Notes: a model not told the origin generated them from the sequence alone. DNA of 64,000 nucleotides from Neorhizobium sp. SOG26 (GCF_003491345.1 NZ_CP025513.1:671501-735500); one strand, 5' to 3'; positions 1 through 8,761 are shown, counted from the stretch's first letter. Numbers and translations are program-made.

Positions 1-544
1 CATACTCCCGGCTCTGCGTGATGCCGAGGAGGTAACCGGTCGCAGCCATGACGATGAAGAGCTGGTATCCCCAGAAGACGAACCAAGCCAGGTTGCCGCC
101 GAAGAGCCGCGCACGACAGGTGCGCTGGACCACGTAGAACGAGGTTGCAAGCAGCGCGTTACCGCCGAAGGCAAAGATTACCGCGGACGTATGAAGCGGG
201 CGCATGCGGCCAAAGCCAAACCACGGCTCGATGTTGAGATCCGGGAAAGCGAGCTGCAGCGCAACGACAACGCCGACAAGGAAGCCTACGATTCCCCAGA
301 ACACCGTTGCGATCGCACCGTAGCGGATCACCTCGTCAAAGTATTCGGATTGTCGGGCGGCCACCGCGGCCGGATCAGGCCGTGTGAACGAGATGCGGCG
401 CATCAGGACGATGGTGCTGATCAGCAGCACCACGAAGAGAACCCACATATGGGCTGCGAACTGACTATCGTGCGCATAGGCCGCGCCTAGAAGAGCGAGG
501 AAGGTGCCGATCGCCAGGATGATCGTCTCGGAGACGTAAGTCAT
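1..544 (-). CDS. ccoN: cbb3-type cytochrome c oxidase subunit I (CcoN/FixN), 5' part
   Basis: This is the first 181 codons of the catalytic haem-copper subunit of the high-affinity cbb3 oxidase, an inner-membrane enzyme used at low oxygen; the gene runs off the left edge. The translation starts MTYVSETIILAIG, has several hydrophobic segments and carries the hallmark RPLHTSAVIFAFGGNALL stretch, whose His is a haem b ligand, followed by FYVVQRTCRARL, typical of rhizobial FixN. The ATG lies at 542-544. A perfect FixK/FNR box lies about 85 bases upstream, at the distance expected for an activated promoter. The rest of the ccoNOQP operon would lie to the left of the window. Confidence 0.93.
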   Translation of the reverse strand, partial: MTYVSETIILAIGTFLALLGAAYAHDSQFAAHMWVLFVVLLISTIVLMRRISFTRPDPAAVAARQSEYFDEVIRYGAIATVFWGIVGFLVGVVVALQLAFPDLNIEPWFGFGRMRPLHTSAVIFAFGGNALLATSFYVVQRTCRARLFGGNLAWFVFWGYQLFIVMAATGYLLGITQSREY

Positions 545-628
545 GGTCTTTGAACCTCACAGCGCACCCGCGCTGCCAGTTGATGGATTGTCACTACTGT
601 CTGCTGACATATCGGAGAGAGTTCCGGT

Positions 629-642
629 TTGACCTGCATCAA
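629..642 (-). promoter_or_regulatory. FixK/FNR box (anaerobox) of ccoN
   Basis: TTGACCTGCATCAA matches the FixK/FNR consensus TTGAY-N4-RTCAA in all ten fixed positions. Its centre lies about 92 bases upstream of the ccoN ATG. If the box is centred at -41.5, transcription would start near 594, which leaves a leader of about 50 bases. The site is symmetrical, but ccoN is the fitting target because the rightward thiamine genes have their own riboswitch leader. Confidence 0.8.
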
Positions 643-695
643 CCAGACGGTCGCGCCTGTTGACAGCCGGCGGCAAACATTCCAGTCTGCGGAAA

Positions 696-781
696 TTCCG
701 AGGGGGGCATCGTGCGGTGCTGAGATGGCGGTGAGCCGGACCCTTGAACCTGATCCGGGTCATGCCGGCGTAGGAACGGAA
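696..781 (+). promoter_or_regulatory. TPP riboswitch (THI element)
   Basis: The region contains the conserved CTGAGA block near 720-725 and CCTTGAACCTGATCCGGGT at 742-760, then ATGCCGGCGTAGG, which are the core of the thiamine pyrophosphate aptamer. An outer stem can be drawn between TTCCG at 696-700 and CGGAA at 777-781. It lies upstream of thiX-thiY and should switch them off when TPP is plentiful. No clear rho-independent terminator follows. A short TCTCC/GGAGA pairing further down could hide a ribosome site, so translational control is more likely. Confidence 0.93.
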
Positions 782-861
782 ACGGCGTCACCTCTCGCGA
801 TGACACTTTCTCTTCTCCGCTTCACCTGGGTCTCCGTGATTGGTTTATCTGGAGATCGCCC

Positions 862-924
862 ATGATGTTCGAACACGCTTACCCGATCGCGGGATCCAGG
901 GCCTTCCTCACCTCGTCTGAGTAG
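862..924 (+). CDS. possible 20-codon leader ORF
   Basis: A short frame begins with ATGATG after a GGAG-like ribosome site (TGGAGATCGCC), encodes about 20 residues (MMFEHAYPIAGSR...) and stops 6 bases before the thiX start. I recognise no homology. Its position between the TPP riboswitch and thiX, and its own Shine-Dalgarno sequence, suggest either a leader peptide that couples translation to thiX or a remnant of a lost first gene. Chance occurrence is quite possible. Confidence 0.25.
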   Translation: MMFEHAYPIAGSRAFLTSSE

Positions 925-930
925 GCCGCG

Positions 931-1710
931 ATGCGCACTTCCCATGCCGGCCTCGGCACCCTCCTGCTGCTGCTCTTGTGGCAGGCGGGTGTGATGCTGT
1001 TCGAGCCCCCGCGCTACGTGCTGCCATCACCGCTCACTGTCGGAGCCGCTTTCCTGCGGCAGCCAGCCTACCTGCTTCACCATGCGATGATCACACTGAC
1101 GGAGATCGTCCTGGGGTTGCTGATCGGATCGACGCTCGGTGCCGCCATTGCCTTCGCTGTCGCGGCCTGGCCGCGGATCGGACGCCTGGCCTGGCCGATG
1201 GTGCTGATCCTGCAGGCGTTCCCCGTCTTCGTGCTCGCCCCGATCCTTGTCATCTGGTTTGGCTTTGGACTGGCTTCGAAAGTCGCCATGACGACGATCA
1301 TCATCTTCTTCCCGGTCGCGTCATCCTTTGCCGATGGCCTGCGCCGTACGGAGCTGGACGTGCTCGATGCCGCGCAGCTCGACGGGGCGGGCCACTGGGA
1401 CGTCCTCAAGAACATCCGCCTGCCGCTCGCTATCCCGAGCCTGATATCGGGGCTGCGCGTCGCCGCACCCTTGGCACCGCTTGGTGCCGTCGTCGGCGAA
1501 TGGGTGGGGGCGGCGGGCGGGCTCGGCTTCATCATGATGCAGGCGAACGCGCGCATGCAGACCGAAACCGTCTTCGCCGCAATGCTCATTCTAGCCGCCC
1601 TCACCCTCGTCTTGCGGCTTCTCGTTGACCGGTTGACCCGTGGCCTTGCGCCTTGGGCGCACGAACAGCCCGAAGAGCCATCCCTTTTGCCCACAACGTC
1701 AAGAAGGTGA
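931..1710 (+). CDS. thiX: thiamine-precursor (HMP) ABC transporter permease ThiX
   Basis: This 259-residue protein of the SsuC/TauC-like ABC permease class has about six membrane segments and an EAA-type coupling loop around residues 145-175 (LDAAQLDGAGHWDVLKNIRLP). Such permeases move hydroxymethylpyrimidine-type thiamine precursors when they sit under a TPP riboswitch, as here. The ATG follows a GAGTAGG ribosome site. It is followed after 4 bases by the binding protein ThiY. No ATPase gene is present: the next gene is convergent, so the ThiZ subunit must be encoded elsewhere or be shared. Confidence 0.85.
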   Translation: MRTSHAGLGTLLLLLLWQAGVMLFEPPRYVLPSPLTVGAAFLRQPAYLLHHAMITLTEIVLGLLIGSTLGAAIAFAVAAWPRIGRLAWPMVLILQAFPVFVLAPILVIWFGFGLASKVAMTTIIIFFPVASSFADGLRRTELDVLDAAQLDGAGHWDVLKNIRLPLAIPSLISGLRVAAPLAPLGAVVGEWVGAAGGLGFIMMQANARMQTETVFAAMLILAALTLVLRLLVDRLTRGLAPWAHEQPEEPSLLPTTSRR

Positions 1711-1714
1711 TCTC

Positions 1715-2659
1715 ATGATCCGTGTGTTTTCTGCTGTCATCATCGCCTGCGGCAGCCTCCTCTTGCCTGTGCCGTCGCAAGCGGCGGACAAGCTCTCTGT
1801 CCTGCTCGAATGGTTCGTCAATCCGGATCACGCGCCGATGGTCATTGCCCGCGAGCGTGGGCTGTTCGCGGACGCAAATCTGGAGGTTGAACTCATTCCG
1901 CCGTCCGATCCGTCCGTGGTGCCGCGTCTGGTTTCAACAGGCGAAGCGGACATTGGCATCCACTACCAGCCGAACCTGTTTCTGGATCACGACGCAGGCT
2001 TGCCGCTGGTGCGGTTCGGTACGCTCGTGGAAACGCCGCTGAACACAATCACCGTTCTCGCCGATGGCCCGATCAAAAGCCTCAAGGACCTCAAGGGTAA
2101 GAAGGTCGGCTACTCTGTTAGCGGCTTCGAGCAGGCGATGCTGAAGAAAATGCTTCAATCCGAAGGTGTTTCAAGCGAGGACGTCGAGTTGATCAACGTC
2201 AACTTCTCGCTATCTCCGTCGCTGATCGGCGGCAGGGTGGACGCGACACTGGGCGGCTTCCGCAACTTTGAGCTGACGCAGATGAAGCTCGAGGGGAAGA
2301 CCGGCCGCGCCTTCTTTCCGGAAGAGCATGGCGTGCCGCCCTATGACGAGCTGATCTATGTCACACGCAGGGACCTGATTGGCGACGAACGGCTGCCCCG
2401 GTTCCTGTCTGCCGTGGAGCAGGCATCGATCTTCCTCACCAACCATCCGCAGGAGGGCTGGGAGTTGTTCATCAAGGCTTATCCCAATCTCGATGACGAG
2501 TTGAACAAGACAGCCTTCTTCGAAACGTTGCCGCGTTTCGCCAAGCGCCCCGCGGCGCTGGACCGCGGTCGTTATGCCCGCTTTGGTGCGTTCATGCAGG
2601 AGATGGGCCTGATCAAGGCCACTCCACAAACGGAAGACGTGGCGGTCGAGATCCGCTGA
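1715..2659 (+). CDS. thiY: thiamine-precursor (HMP) ABC transporter substrate-binding protein ThiY
   Basis: This 314-residue periplasmic protein has a Sec signal peptide (cleavage near SQAADK) and an NMT1/THI5-like binding fold, with the typical early segment EWFVNPDHAPMVIARERGLF. It should bind hydroxymethylpyrimidine or a related thiamine breakdown product for ThiX. The ATG at 1715 was chosen because an AAGAAGG ribosome site precedes it and the signal peptide starts there; an upstream extension in frame only overlaps thiX. It is the last gene under the TPP riboswitch and ends 3 bases from the convergent uxuA. Confidence 0.87.
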   Translation: MIRVFSAVIIACGSLLLPVPSQAADKLSVLLEWFVNPDHAPMVIARERGLFADANLEVELIPPSDPSVVPRLVSTGEADIGIHYQPNLFLDHDAGLPLVRFGTLVETPLNTITVLADGPIKSLKDLKGKKVGYSVSGFEQAMLKKMLQSEGVSSEDVELINVNFSLSPSLIGGRVDATLGGFRNFELTQMKLEGKTGRAFFPEEHGVPPYDELIYVTRRDLIGDERLPRFLSAVEQASIFLTNHPQEGWELFIKAYPNLDDELNKTAFFETLPRFAKRPAALDRGRYARFGAFMQEMGLIKATPQTEDVAVEIR

Positions 2660-2662
2660 CCG

Positions 2663-3859
2663 TCACCTGAGCCCGTAGCGCGGATGCGACAGCGCCCGCT
2701 CTATGCCGCGAAGCTCGGCGAGACCTTTCAAGCGACCGATCGCCGGATAGCCAGGCTGGGCACCGCGCTGCAGGTCATCGAGGATCTCCTGCCCGTGGTC
2801 AGGGCGCATCGGGATCTGGTGGTCGCTGCGTCCCTCCTGGCCGCGGCGGCGCTCTTCCGCCAGGAGCTCGGCGATCACCGCCACCATGTCGGTATCACCC
2901 TCAAGGTGCTCGTCTTCGAAGAAGGAGCAAGGGCTTGATTGCTCCTCGCGGCGGACGTTGCGAAGATGGACGAAATGAATGCGTGGCGCGAGGCGACGCA
3001 CCATGGCGGGCAGATCGTTGCTGGCAAGGGCGCCGAGCGAGCCGGTGCAAAAGGTGACACCATTCGCGCGGCTATCGACCGCATTCAGCATGTGAAGGTA
3101 GTCGGCTTCCGTGGACAGGATGCGCGGCAGGCCGAGCAGAGGCCATGGCGGATCATCCGGGTGGGCACAGATGTTGATCCCGACCTTTTCCGCAACCGGC
3201 GTCACTTCCGAAAGAAAGTCGATGAGGTTCTGCTGCAGCCTTTCGCGGCTGATGCCCGAATAGGTTCGGAGGAGTTCAAGAAGCTGCGGCAGTGTATAAC
3301 CATCGGCTGAGCCGGGCAGCCCGGCCCCGATGTTCTTCGACAAGGCGGAACGATGCTCATCACTCATTCGAGCGAACCGCTCCGCCGCCTTGTCACGGAT
3401 GGCCTCGTCGTAATCGTGCGAGGCTCCCGGCCGGTTCAGCAGGTGGAGGTCGAAGGCGACAAAATCGATCAGGTCGAAGCGCATCGCCTTTGCGCCGTGG
3501 CGGGTGGACCACCGCAGGTCGGTGCGCGTCCAATCAAGCACCGGCATGAAGTTGTAACAGACGGTGCGGATGCCGGCCGCGGACAGCCGGCGCAGCGTCT
3601 CCTGCCAGTTGGTGATATGGGCACGCCAGTCCCCGGTTTGCGTCTTGATGCTTTCGGAGACGGGGACGCTCTCCACGACATCCCACACGAGACCGCCAGC
3701 CTTGATCTCCTCATGCCGCTTGGCGATCTCGGCTTCGGGCCAGGCATCGCCCGTGCGGATGTGATGCAACGCACTGACGATACCGACGGCGCCGGCCTGG
3801 GCTGCATCACGAACGGTAACCTTGTCGATGAGGCCGAACCACCGCCATGTATGTCTCAT
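2663..3859 (-). CDS. uxuA: mannonate dehydratase UxuA
   Basis: UxuA dehydrates D-mannonate to 2-keto-3-deoxy-D-gluconate in the cytoplasm. The 398-residue length matches the family. The start RHTWRWFG, the NFMPVLDWTRT segment and the metal-site region CAHPDDPPWPLLGLPRI are all typical. The ATG follows a GAGGA ribosome site. It is the last gene of the leftward GntR-TRAP-idnD-uxuA operon, 10 bases after idnD. No fructuronate reductase (UxuB) gene is in the operon, so either mannonate is imported directly or UxuB is elsewhere. Confidence 0.93.
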   Translation of the reverse strand: MRHTWRWFGLIDKVTVRDAAQAGAVGIVSALHHIRTGDAWPEAEIAKRHEEIKAGGLVWDVVESVPVSESIKTQTGDWRAHITNWQETLRRLSAAGIRTVCYNFMPVLDWTRTDLRWSTRHGAKAMRFDLIDFVAFDLHLLNRPGASHDYDEAIRDKAAERFARMSDEHRSALSKNIGAGLPGSADGYTLPQLLELLRTYSGISRERLQQNLIDFLSEVTPVAEKVGINICAHPDDPPWPLLGLPRILSTEADYLHMLNAVDSRANGVTFCTGSLGALASNDLPAMVRRLAPRIHFVHLRNVRREEQSSPCSFFEDEHLEGDTDMVAVIAELLAEERRRGQEGRSDHQIPMRPDHGQEILDDLQRGAQPGYPAIGRLKGLAELRGIERALSHPRYGLR

Positions 3860-3869
3860 TCTCTTGTCC

Positions 3870-4913
3870 TCACGGCAGAAATGTCAGTTGCACCTTGCAG
3901 GCGGTACTGCGGTCGCCTGCGACTTCAAAGGCGGCGGCAGCCTCGTTGATCGGGAAGCTGTGCGAGATGATCGGACGCACATCGATGCTGCGCGACGAGA
4001 TCAGGTTAACAGCCACGGCGAACTCGTTGTCGAAGCGCTGCGAGCCAATCCAGAGGATTTCCTTGCCGACAATCATGTTCAGCGGCACGGCGGTATCGCC
4101 GCCGACGCCGACCTGCACGATGGTGCCGCGCGGCTTCACCGCCGCAATGGCGTTTCGAATGGCCGGACTGGCCGCGGAACATTCGAAAACGACATCGAAC
4201 CAGCCTTTGTCGGCCTCGAACTCAGCAAGCGCCTCAGCTTGTTTTGCGACGTTGATGGTCCGGCTCGCGCCCATCGCTTGTGCGCGCTGCAAGGCCGCAT
4301 CCGTCAGGTCGGTGACCACGATCTCGTCCGCGCCGGCATGCCGCGCGGCCGCGACAACCAACGTGCCAATGGGACCCGCACCGGTCACCAGAACGCGCTT
4401 ACCGACCAGGTTACCCGCGCGCGAAACGGCATGCAGGCAGACGGCGAGCGGTTCGGAGCAGGCCACTTCACCGGCACTGACGTCGCCACCCACCCAAAAG
4501 CATTGTTGTGCCGGAACAACCAGGTGATCCCGGAACATGCCCTGCGCGTGGGGAAGCCGCATTGCGCTACCCATGAACTGCATGTCGAGGCAATGGATTG
4601 CCATACCCTGAAGGCAGAAACGGCAGCGGCCGCAGGGTTGGCTCGGATTGACCGCAACAAGCTGGCCGATGGTCAGGCCGGAGACGCCGCTTCCGAGCGC
4701 TTCGACGGATCCGGCTGCCTCGTGGCCAAGGATGATCGGCTCGCGAACCCGAACAGGGCCGAAGCCACCATGCTGATAATAGTGAAGATCCGAGCCGCAG
4801 ATGCCTCCAGCCGCCATCTTGAGGAGTACCTCGCCAGCGCCGGGCTCCGGTACCGGTGCCATCTCGATCTTCAGGATTCGCTCGGCATGCAGCCGCACGG
4901 TGCGTGTCTGCAT
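3870..4913 (-). CDS. idnD: L-idonate/L-gulonate 5-dehydrogenase-like zinc dehydrogenase
   Basis: This 347-residue zinc-dependent medium-chain dehydrogenase has the catalytic-zinc region GGICGSDLHYYQHGGFG and GHEAAG, four cysteines of the structural zinc site (CGRCRFCLQGMAIHC) and a Rossmann motif VLVTGAGPIGTLVV. The sequence resembles L-idonate 5-dehydrogenase (IdnD/RspB group), which oxidises L-idonate or L-gulonate at C5. Next to uxuA, the likely role is L-gulonate to D-fructuronate, feeding the mannonate route. The exact substrate is inference. It starts 6 bases after the TRAP large permease gene and sits 10 bases before uxuA. Confidence 0.82.
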   Translation of the reverse strand: MQTRTVRLHAERILKIEMAPVPEPGAGEVLLKMAAGGICGSDLHYYQHGGFGPVRVREPIILGHEAAGSVEALGSGVSGLTIGQLVAVNPSQPCGRCRFCLQGMAIHCLDMQFMGSAMRLPHAQGMFRDHLVVPAQQCFWVGGDVSAGEVACSEPLAVCLHAVSRAGNLVGKRVLVTGAGPIGTLVVAAARHAGADEIVVTDLTDAALQRAQAMGASRTINVAKQAEALAEFEADKGWFDVVFECSAASPAIRNAIAAVKPRGTIVQVGVGGDTAVPLNMIVGKEILWIGSQRFDNEFAVAVNLISSRSIDVRPIISHSFPINEAAAAFEVAGDRSTACKVQLTFLP

Positions 4914-4919
4914 GATGCG

Positions 4920-6326
4920 CTACTTGAGCAGGCCGAGCTGAGTCGGCAGCCACAGCGTGATCTGCGGTATGAAGGTGATCAGCAGCAGCGCGACGAAAAG
5001 CGGAATCATCCAGGGCAAGATTGCCATCGTCGTCCGTTCGATCGACAGCTTCGATATCCGCGAGAGCACGAACAACACCATGCCAACGGGCGGCGTCAAC
5101 AGGCCGATCATCAGATTCAGCGTGAAGATCAGCCCCATATGCACCGGGTCGATGCCATACCGCGCTGCAATCGGCATCAGGATTGGCACCAGGATGCTGA
5201 TCGCGGCAATGGTGTCGAGGAAGGCGCCAACGATCAAAAGCAGAATGTTGACGATGATCAGGAAGGTCCACCAGTTGCTGGTGAGCGAGAACATGAAGTC
5301 AGAAAACAGCTGGGCCGCTTGGCTGACGGTCAGGAGCCACGCAAAGATCGAGGCGGTCGTGACGATGAAGAGCACTGAGGCGGTGGTCTCGATCGTATCG
5401 AAGCTCGCCTTGGCAAGCGTGCGCAGCGTCATGGTGCGATAGCGCACCAGCCCGAGGAAAAGCGACCAGATCACGGCCGCAACTGCGGCTTCGGTTGGCG
5501 TGAACCAGCCCATGGTCATGCCGCCGATCAACAGAACCGGCGTCATCAGCGCCATCACGGCGGAGAAGTCATAGTACCAGTCGAGCGCTATCAGGACGAC
5601 AAGGGCGATGAGGACCGCGATGTTGATGGAAAGCCCTGCCAGAACCAGCAGGTAGACCGCAAGGGGAAAGCAGAAAACGATGGCAATCTCGAGCGAGGCG
5701 CTGGCGAGCCTCTTGAGCTCGAAAGGCGTGTCCGATCCCCAGCCCTTGCGGTAGGCAAAGATGACAACGGTCAGCATCATCAGCACCGTCATCACCACAC
5801 CTGGCAGAATCCCGGCCATGAACAGCGCGCCGATGGACACGTTCGCCATCATGCCGTAGATGACAAAGGGCAGCGAGGGCGGGAAGATCGGGCCGAGCGT
5901 TGCCGACGCGGCGGTCACGCCGACAGCGGCCTCGACCGGATAACCGTGGTCCTTCATCGCCTTGATCTCGATCGTGCCGATGCCTGCGGCATCCGCAAGC
6001 GCGGTGCCGGACATGCCGGAGAAGACGACCGAGCCGATGATGTTCACCTGCGCCAGGCCGCCCTTCATCCAGCCGACGAGCGACAGGGCGAAATGGTAGA
6101 TGCGACCGGTGACCCCGGCGATGTTCATCAGGTTTCCGACAAGAATGAAGAAGGGCACCGCGATCAGCGGAAAGCTTTCCACCCCCGCGATCATGCGCTG
6201 GGCGGCGATGATATCCGGCGCGACGCCATAGATGACGAGATAAAGCAGCGAAGAGACGCCGAGCGACACCGCAATCGGTGCACCAATGATCAGCAGCAGC
6301 AGGAATGATCCGATAAGAAGCAGCAT
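4920..6326 (-). CDS. TRAP transporter large permease (DctM type)
   Basis: This 468-residue membrane protein has about twelve hydrophobic segments and the DctM signatures FFILVGNLMN, GMSGTALADAAGIG and FPPSLPFVIYG. It is the ion-coupled channel subunit of a tripartite periplasmic transporter. It is longer than the usual 425 residues because of a longer central section (about residues 205-265). It overlaps nothing and lies 3 bases after the small permease gene. With the binding protein and IdnD/UxuA in the same operon, a hexonate or uronate substrate is the best guess. Confidence 0.92.
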   Translation of the reverse strand: MLLLIGSFLLLLIIGAPIAVSLGVSSLLYLVIYGVAPDIIAAQRMIAGVESFPLIAVPFFILVGNLMNIAGVTGRIYHFALSLVGWMKGGLAQVNIIGSVVFSGMSGTALADAAGIGTIEIKAMKDHGYPVEAAVGVTAASATLGPIFPPSLPFVIYGMMANVSIGALFMAGILPGVVMTVLMMLTVVIFAYRKGWGSDTPFELKRLASASLEIAIVFCFPLAVYLLVLAGLSINIAVLIALVVLIALDWYYDFSAVMALMTPVLLIGGMTMGWFTPTEAAVAAVIWSLFLGLVRYRTMTLRTLAKASFDTIETTASVLFIVTTASIFAWLLTVSQAAQLFSDFMFSLTSNWWTFLIIVNILLLIVGAFLDTIAAISILVPILMPIAARYGIDPVHMGLIFTLNLMIGLLTPPVGMVLFVLSRISKLSIERTTMAILPWMIPLFVALLLITFIPQITLWLPTQLGLLK

Positions 6327-6329
6327 TGG

Positions 6330-6902
6330 TCAGATCCCCTGCACACCGGTTTCGTTCGCCTGCTCGCGAACCGTTTTTTCGTTGATCATGTCTTTGATGA
6401 AGTTCTGGACCGAGCGCGCGAGCATCAGCGCGAAGGCGGCGAAAACGGTGTAGAAGACGTAGCCGCGCGGCAGGTTGACGGTTACCATGCGCTCATTGCC
6501 GACAATGGCGATGTAACGCCACATCAGCCAGGTCGTGTAGGCGAAGAAGCCGATGACGATGAAGTCGACCAGAAGTTCGAGCGCCCGCCCGACCTTGCGC
6601 GACAGGAAGCGGTAGAGCATGTCCACGGAGATATGCCGTGCCATCCGCACGCACATGACGGAGCCCAGGAAGACGAGAACCACGAGGCAGTTGGCTGCAA
6701 TCTCCTCGGTCCAAGCCAGGCTGTTGTTCAGAGCGTAACGCGTGAAGAACTGCAGGAAAACACAGGCGGCCATGGCCCAGAAAATCGCCATGTTGACCCA
6801 GTCCTCCACCGCGTAAGGTGAAAGATCCACGGGGCCGGCGCTTTCCTCGAAGGCATGCGCCATCTCGTCGACGCTAACCGGAGCGTGCTGTTGTTCGTGC
6901 AT
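6330..6902 (-). CDS. TRAP transporter small permease (DctQ type)
   Basis: This 190-residue protein has four predicted membrane segments and the DctQ family core (FTRYALNNSLAWTEEIAANCLVVLVFLGS, read in parts). It partners the large permease. The ATG at 6902 is preferred to an upstream in-frame ATG because a GGAG ribosome site lies 6 bases before it (protein start MHEQQHAPVSVDE). The N-terminal 45 residues before the first membrane helix are longer than usual. It lies in the middle of the GntR-TRAP operon. Confidence 0.9.
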   Translation of the reverse strand: MHEQQHAPVSVDEMAHAFEESAGPVDLSPYAVEDWVNMAIFWAMAACVFLQFFTRYALNNSLAWTEEIAANCLVVLVFLGSVMCVRMARHISVDMLYRFLSRKVGRALELLVDFIVIGFFAYTTWLMWRYIAIVGNERMVTVNLPRGYVFYTVFAAFALMLARSVQNFIKDMINEKTVREQANETGVQGI

Positions 6903-6972
6903 GGGAAACTCCGCCAGTTCAGGAGATGGAGAGAGCGCCCGGCAACTCATCGGGCGCTCCAGGAGGCGAGCT

Positions 6973-7944
6973 TTATTGGACGGCGCGGATGGCTTCCCAA
7001 TCTTCCTTCTTGTAGCCGAACTCTTCGAAGGTCACCTTTTCCATGACGGTTTTCTCGAAGTCAGCCTTGTCCACTTCGGTGACCGACAGGCCCATTTCCT
7101 TGAACTTGGCGACGAGCTCTTTTTCGCGCTGTTCAATGATCTTAGTGCCACGTTCTGCAGCCTCAGCCATGACTTCGGAGAAGATCTTCTTGTCCTCGTC
7201 GGAAAGCTTCGCCCACAGGCTCTTGGAAACGACTGTGTTCAGATGGTCAACGATATGGCCGGACAGGATGATGTTCTTCTGCACTTCAAAGAACTTCTTG
7301 GCCTCGATCGTTGTCAGCGGGTTTTCCTGGGCTTCCACGGTGCCGTTCTGCAGTGCCAGGTAAACCTCTGCGAAAGCGATCGGCGTCGTGTTGGCTCCGC
7401 AAGCACGGGGCATGGCGAGATAGGCCGGCACGTCCGGAACGCGGATCTTCAGGCCCTGCATGTCGGCGCATTTGGTGATCGGCTTGTTTGCCGTCGTATG
7501 GCGGGTGCCATAATAAGTGACGGCGGTGATGTGGTTGCCCGAAGCCTCTTCATACCCTTGGGCGAGCCGCTTGAAGACGTCGCTCTTCGTGTATGAGATC
7601 AGGTGGCTCGGATCGCGGAAGATATACGGGAAGTAGGTGACGCCGATCGGCGGATATTCGCGGGACGCGAAGCTCGAACCCGAGATAATGATGTCAACGG
7701 TGCCGAGCTTGAGGCCCTGGTTGATGTCAGATTCCTTGCCAAGCTGCGAAGCCGGGAACACATCGATCTTGTAACGACCATCGGTGCGCTTGTTGATCTC
7801 TTCTGCCGCCCACACAGATTCCGTGTGGAACGGCTCGGACGTCTCATAGACATGCGCCCATTTGAGCGCGGTCTGTGCCTGTGCTGCCGCCGCGGACGCC
7901 AGAATGGCGACGGTGGCTCCTAAAATCGCAAATTTCACTTTCAT
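6973..7944 (-). CDS. TRAP transporter substrate-binding protein (DctP type)
   Basis: This 323-residue periplasmic protein has a clear Sec signal peptide (MKVKFAILGATVAILASAAA) and the DctP fold, including GLKIRVPDVPAYLAM, whose Arg normally binds the substrate carboxylate, and NGTVEAQENPL. It delivers a carboxylated sugar to the two membrane subunits downstream. The neighbours suggest hexonates or hexuronates (gulonate, idonate, mannonate, fructuronate). It begins 37 bases after the GntR regulator gene, so both are probably co-transcribed. Confidence 0.92.
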   Translation of the reverse strand: MKVKFAILGATVAILASAAAAQAQTALKWAHVYETSEPFHTESVWAAEEINKRTDGRYKIDVFPASQLGKESDINQGLKLGTVDIIISGSSFASREYPPIGVTYFPYIFRDPSHLISYTKSDVFKRLAQGYEEASGNHITAVTYYGTRHTTANKPITKCADMQGLKIRVPDVPAYLAMPRACGANTTPIAFAEVYLALQNGTVEAQENPLTTIEAKKFFEVQKNIILSGHIVDHLNTVVSKSLWAKLSDEDKKIFSEVMAEAAERGTKIIEQREKELVAKFKEMGLSVTEVDKADFEKTVMEKVTFEEFGYKKEDWEAIRAVQ

Positions 7945-7981
7945 GCCTTCATCCTCCCAGTTGAAGTCGATCCTGCCGAGA

Positions 7982-8719
7982 CTACGGCGCTAGTGCATGT
8001 CTTCGCTCTTCGAGTGCGAGCCAGTCGGTCTCTCCACCGAAGCTTTCGGACAATCGTCGTTGCGCGAGTTCGAGATGGATACGCATCGCGTCCCGCGCAG
8101 CAGTGGGGTCACCCGCCGCAAGAGCGTCGCGGACCGCCCGATGTTCATTGAGAGCGGTCATCCAGGTGTCGCGGTTTTCGAAATAGCCGGCCAGCTTCTC
8201 GAAATATGGCGTCAGGCGCAGGTCATGAAGCTCACTAACCAGCCGTTCGAGCGTGGAGTTGCCAATGATGCCGGCGATGAGCGCGTGAAATTCGCGGTCG
8301 TGCTTCAGCGCCTCCGGTCGGTTATCCAAGGACTTGGCCATCATGGCGATGTTTTCGTTGAGTGCGGTAATGTGGTCAGGCCGCACCAAAGCCGCTGCCT
8401 GTTCTGCGATCGCGCATTCAACTAAAGATCGCGCCCGGAGAAGCTCGAATGGACCTTCGCTGTCAGGGACCGCGGGAGCGACCGGTGCTTTTCGCGAGGT
8501 GACGTAGACGCCCGATCCCATACGGATCGTGATGAAGCCTTCGACCTCGAGGACAATGAGCGCTTCGCGCACAGTGGGGCGCGACACGCCGAGCAATTCG
8601 GCAAGATCGCGCTCGGCCGGAAGACGGCTGCCGACCGGAAATTCCCCCTTTTCGATAAGCGTGCGCATCTGCTCCGCGGCCAGCCGGTAAAGCCGGCGCG
8701 GTTCCACAACCGAAAACAT
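7982..8719 (-). CDS. GntR-family (FadR subfamily) regulator of the TRAP/uxuA operon
   Basis: This 245-residue transcription factor has an N-terminal winged helix (LPAERDLAELLGVSRPTVREAL, read in parts) and a C-terminal all-helical FCD ligand domain. Its binding helix is of the UxuR/ExuR/FadR kind. The ATG at 8719 has a strong GGAGG ribosome site, whereas the in-frame codons further upstream would run towards the operator. It is the first gene of the leftward operon, and a perfect palindrome about 45 bases upstream is the probable autoregulatory operator. A uronate or hexonate intermediate is the likely inducer. Confidence 0.88.
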   Translation of the reverse strand: MFSVVEPRRLYRLAAEQMRTLIEKGEFPVGSRLPAERDLAELLGVSRPTVREALIVLEVEGFITIRMGSGVYVTSRKAPVAPAVPDSEGPFELLRARSLVECAIAEQAAALVRPDHITALNENIAMMAKSLDNRPEALKHDREFHALIAGIIGNSTLERLVSELHDLRLTPYFEKLAGYFENRDTWMTALNEHRAVRDALAAGDPTAARDAMRIHLELAQRRLSESFGGETDWLALEERRHALAP

Positions 8720-8761
8720 CAACAGGTCCTCCCCGTGCGCGCTACTCCTCCCGCGCACTGG

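Noticed and set aside
3822-5378. A 518-codon open frame on the plus strand
   Set aside because: It lies antisense to uxuA, idnD and the TRAP large permease, which have clear family motifs. The long frame is a GC-bias shadow.
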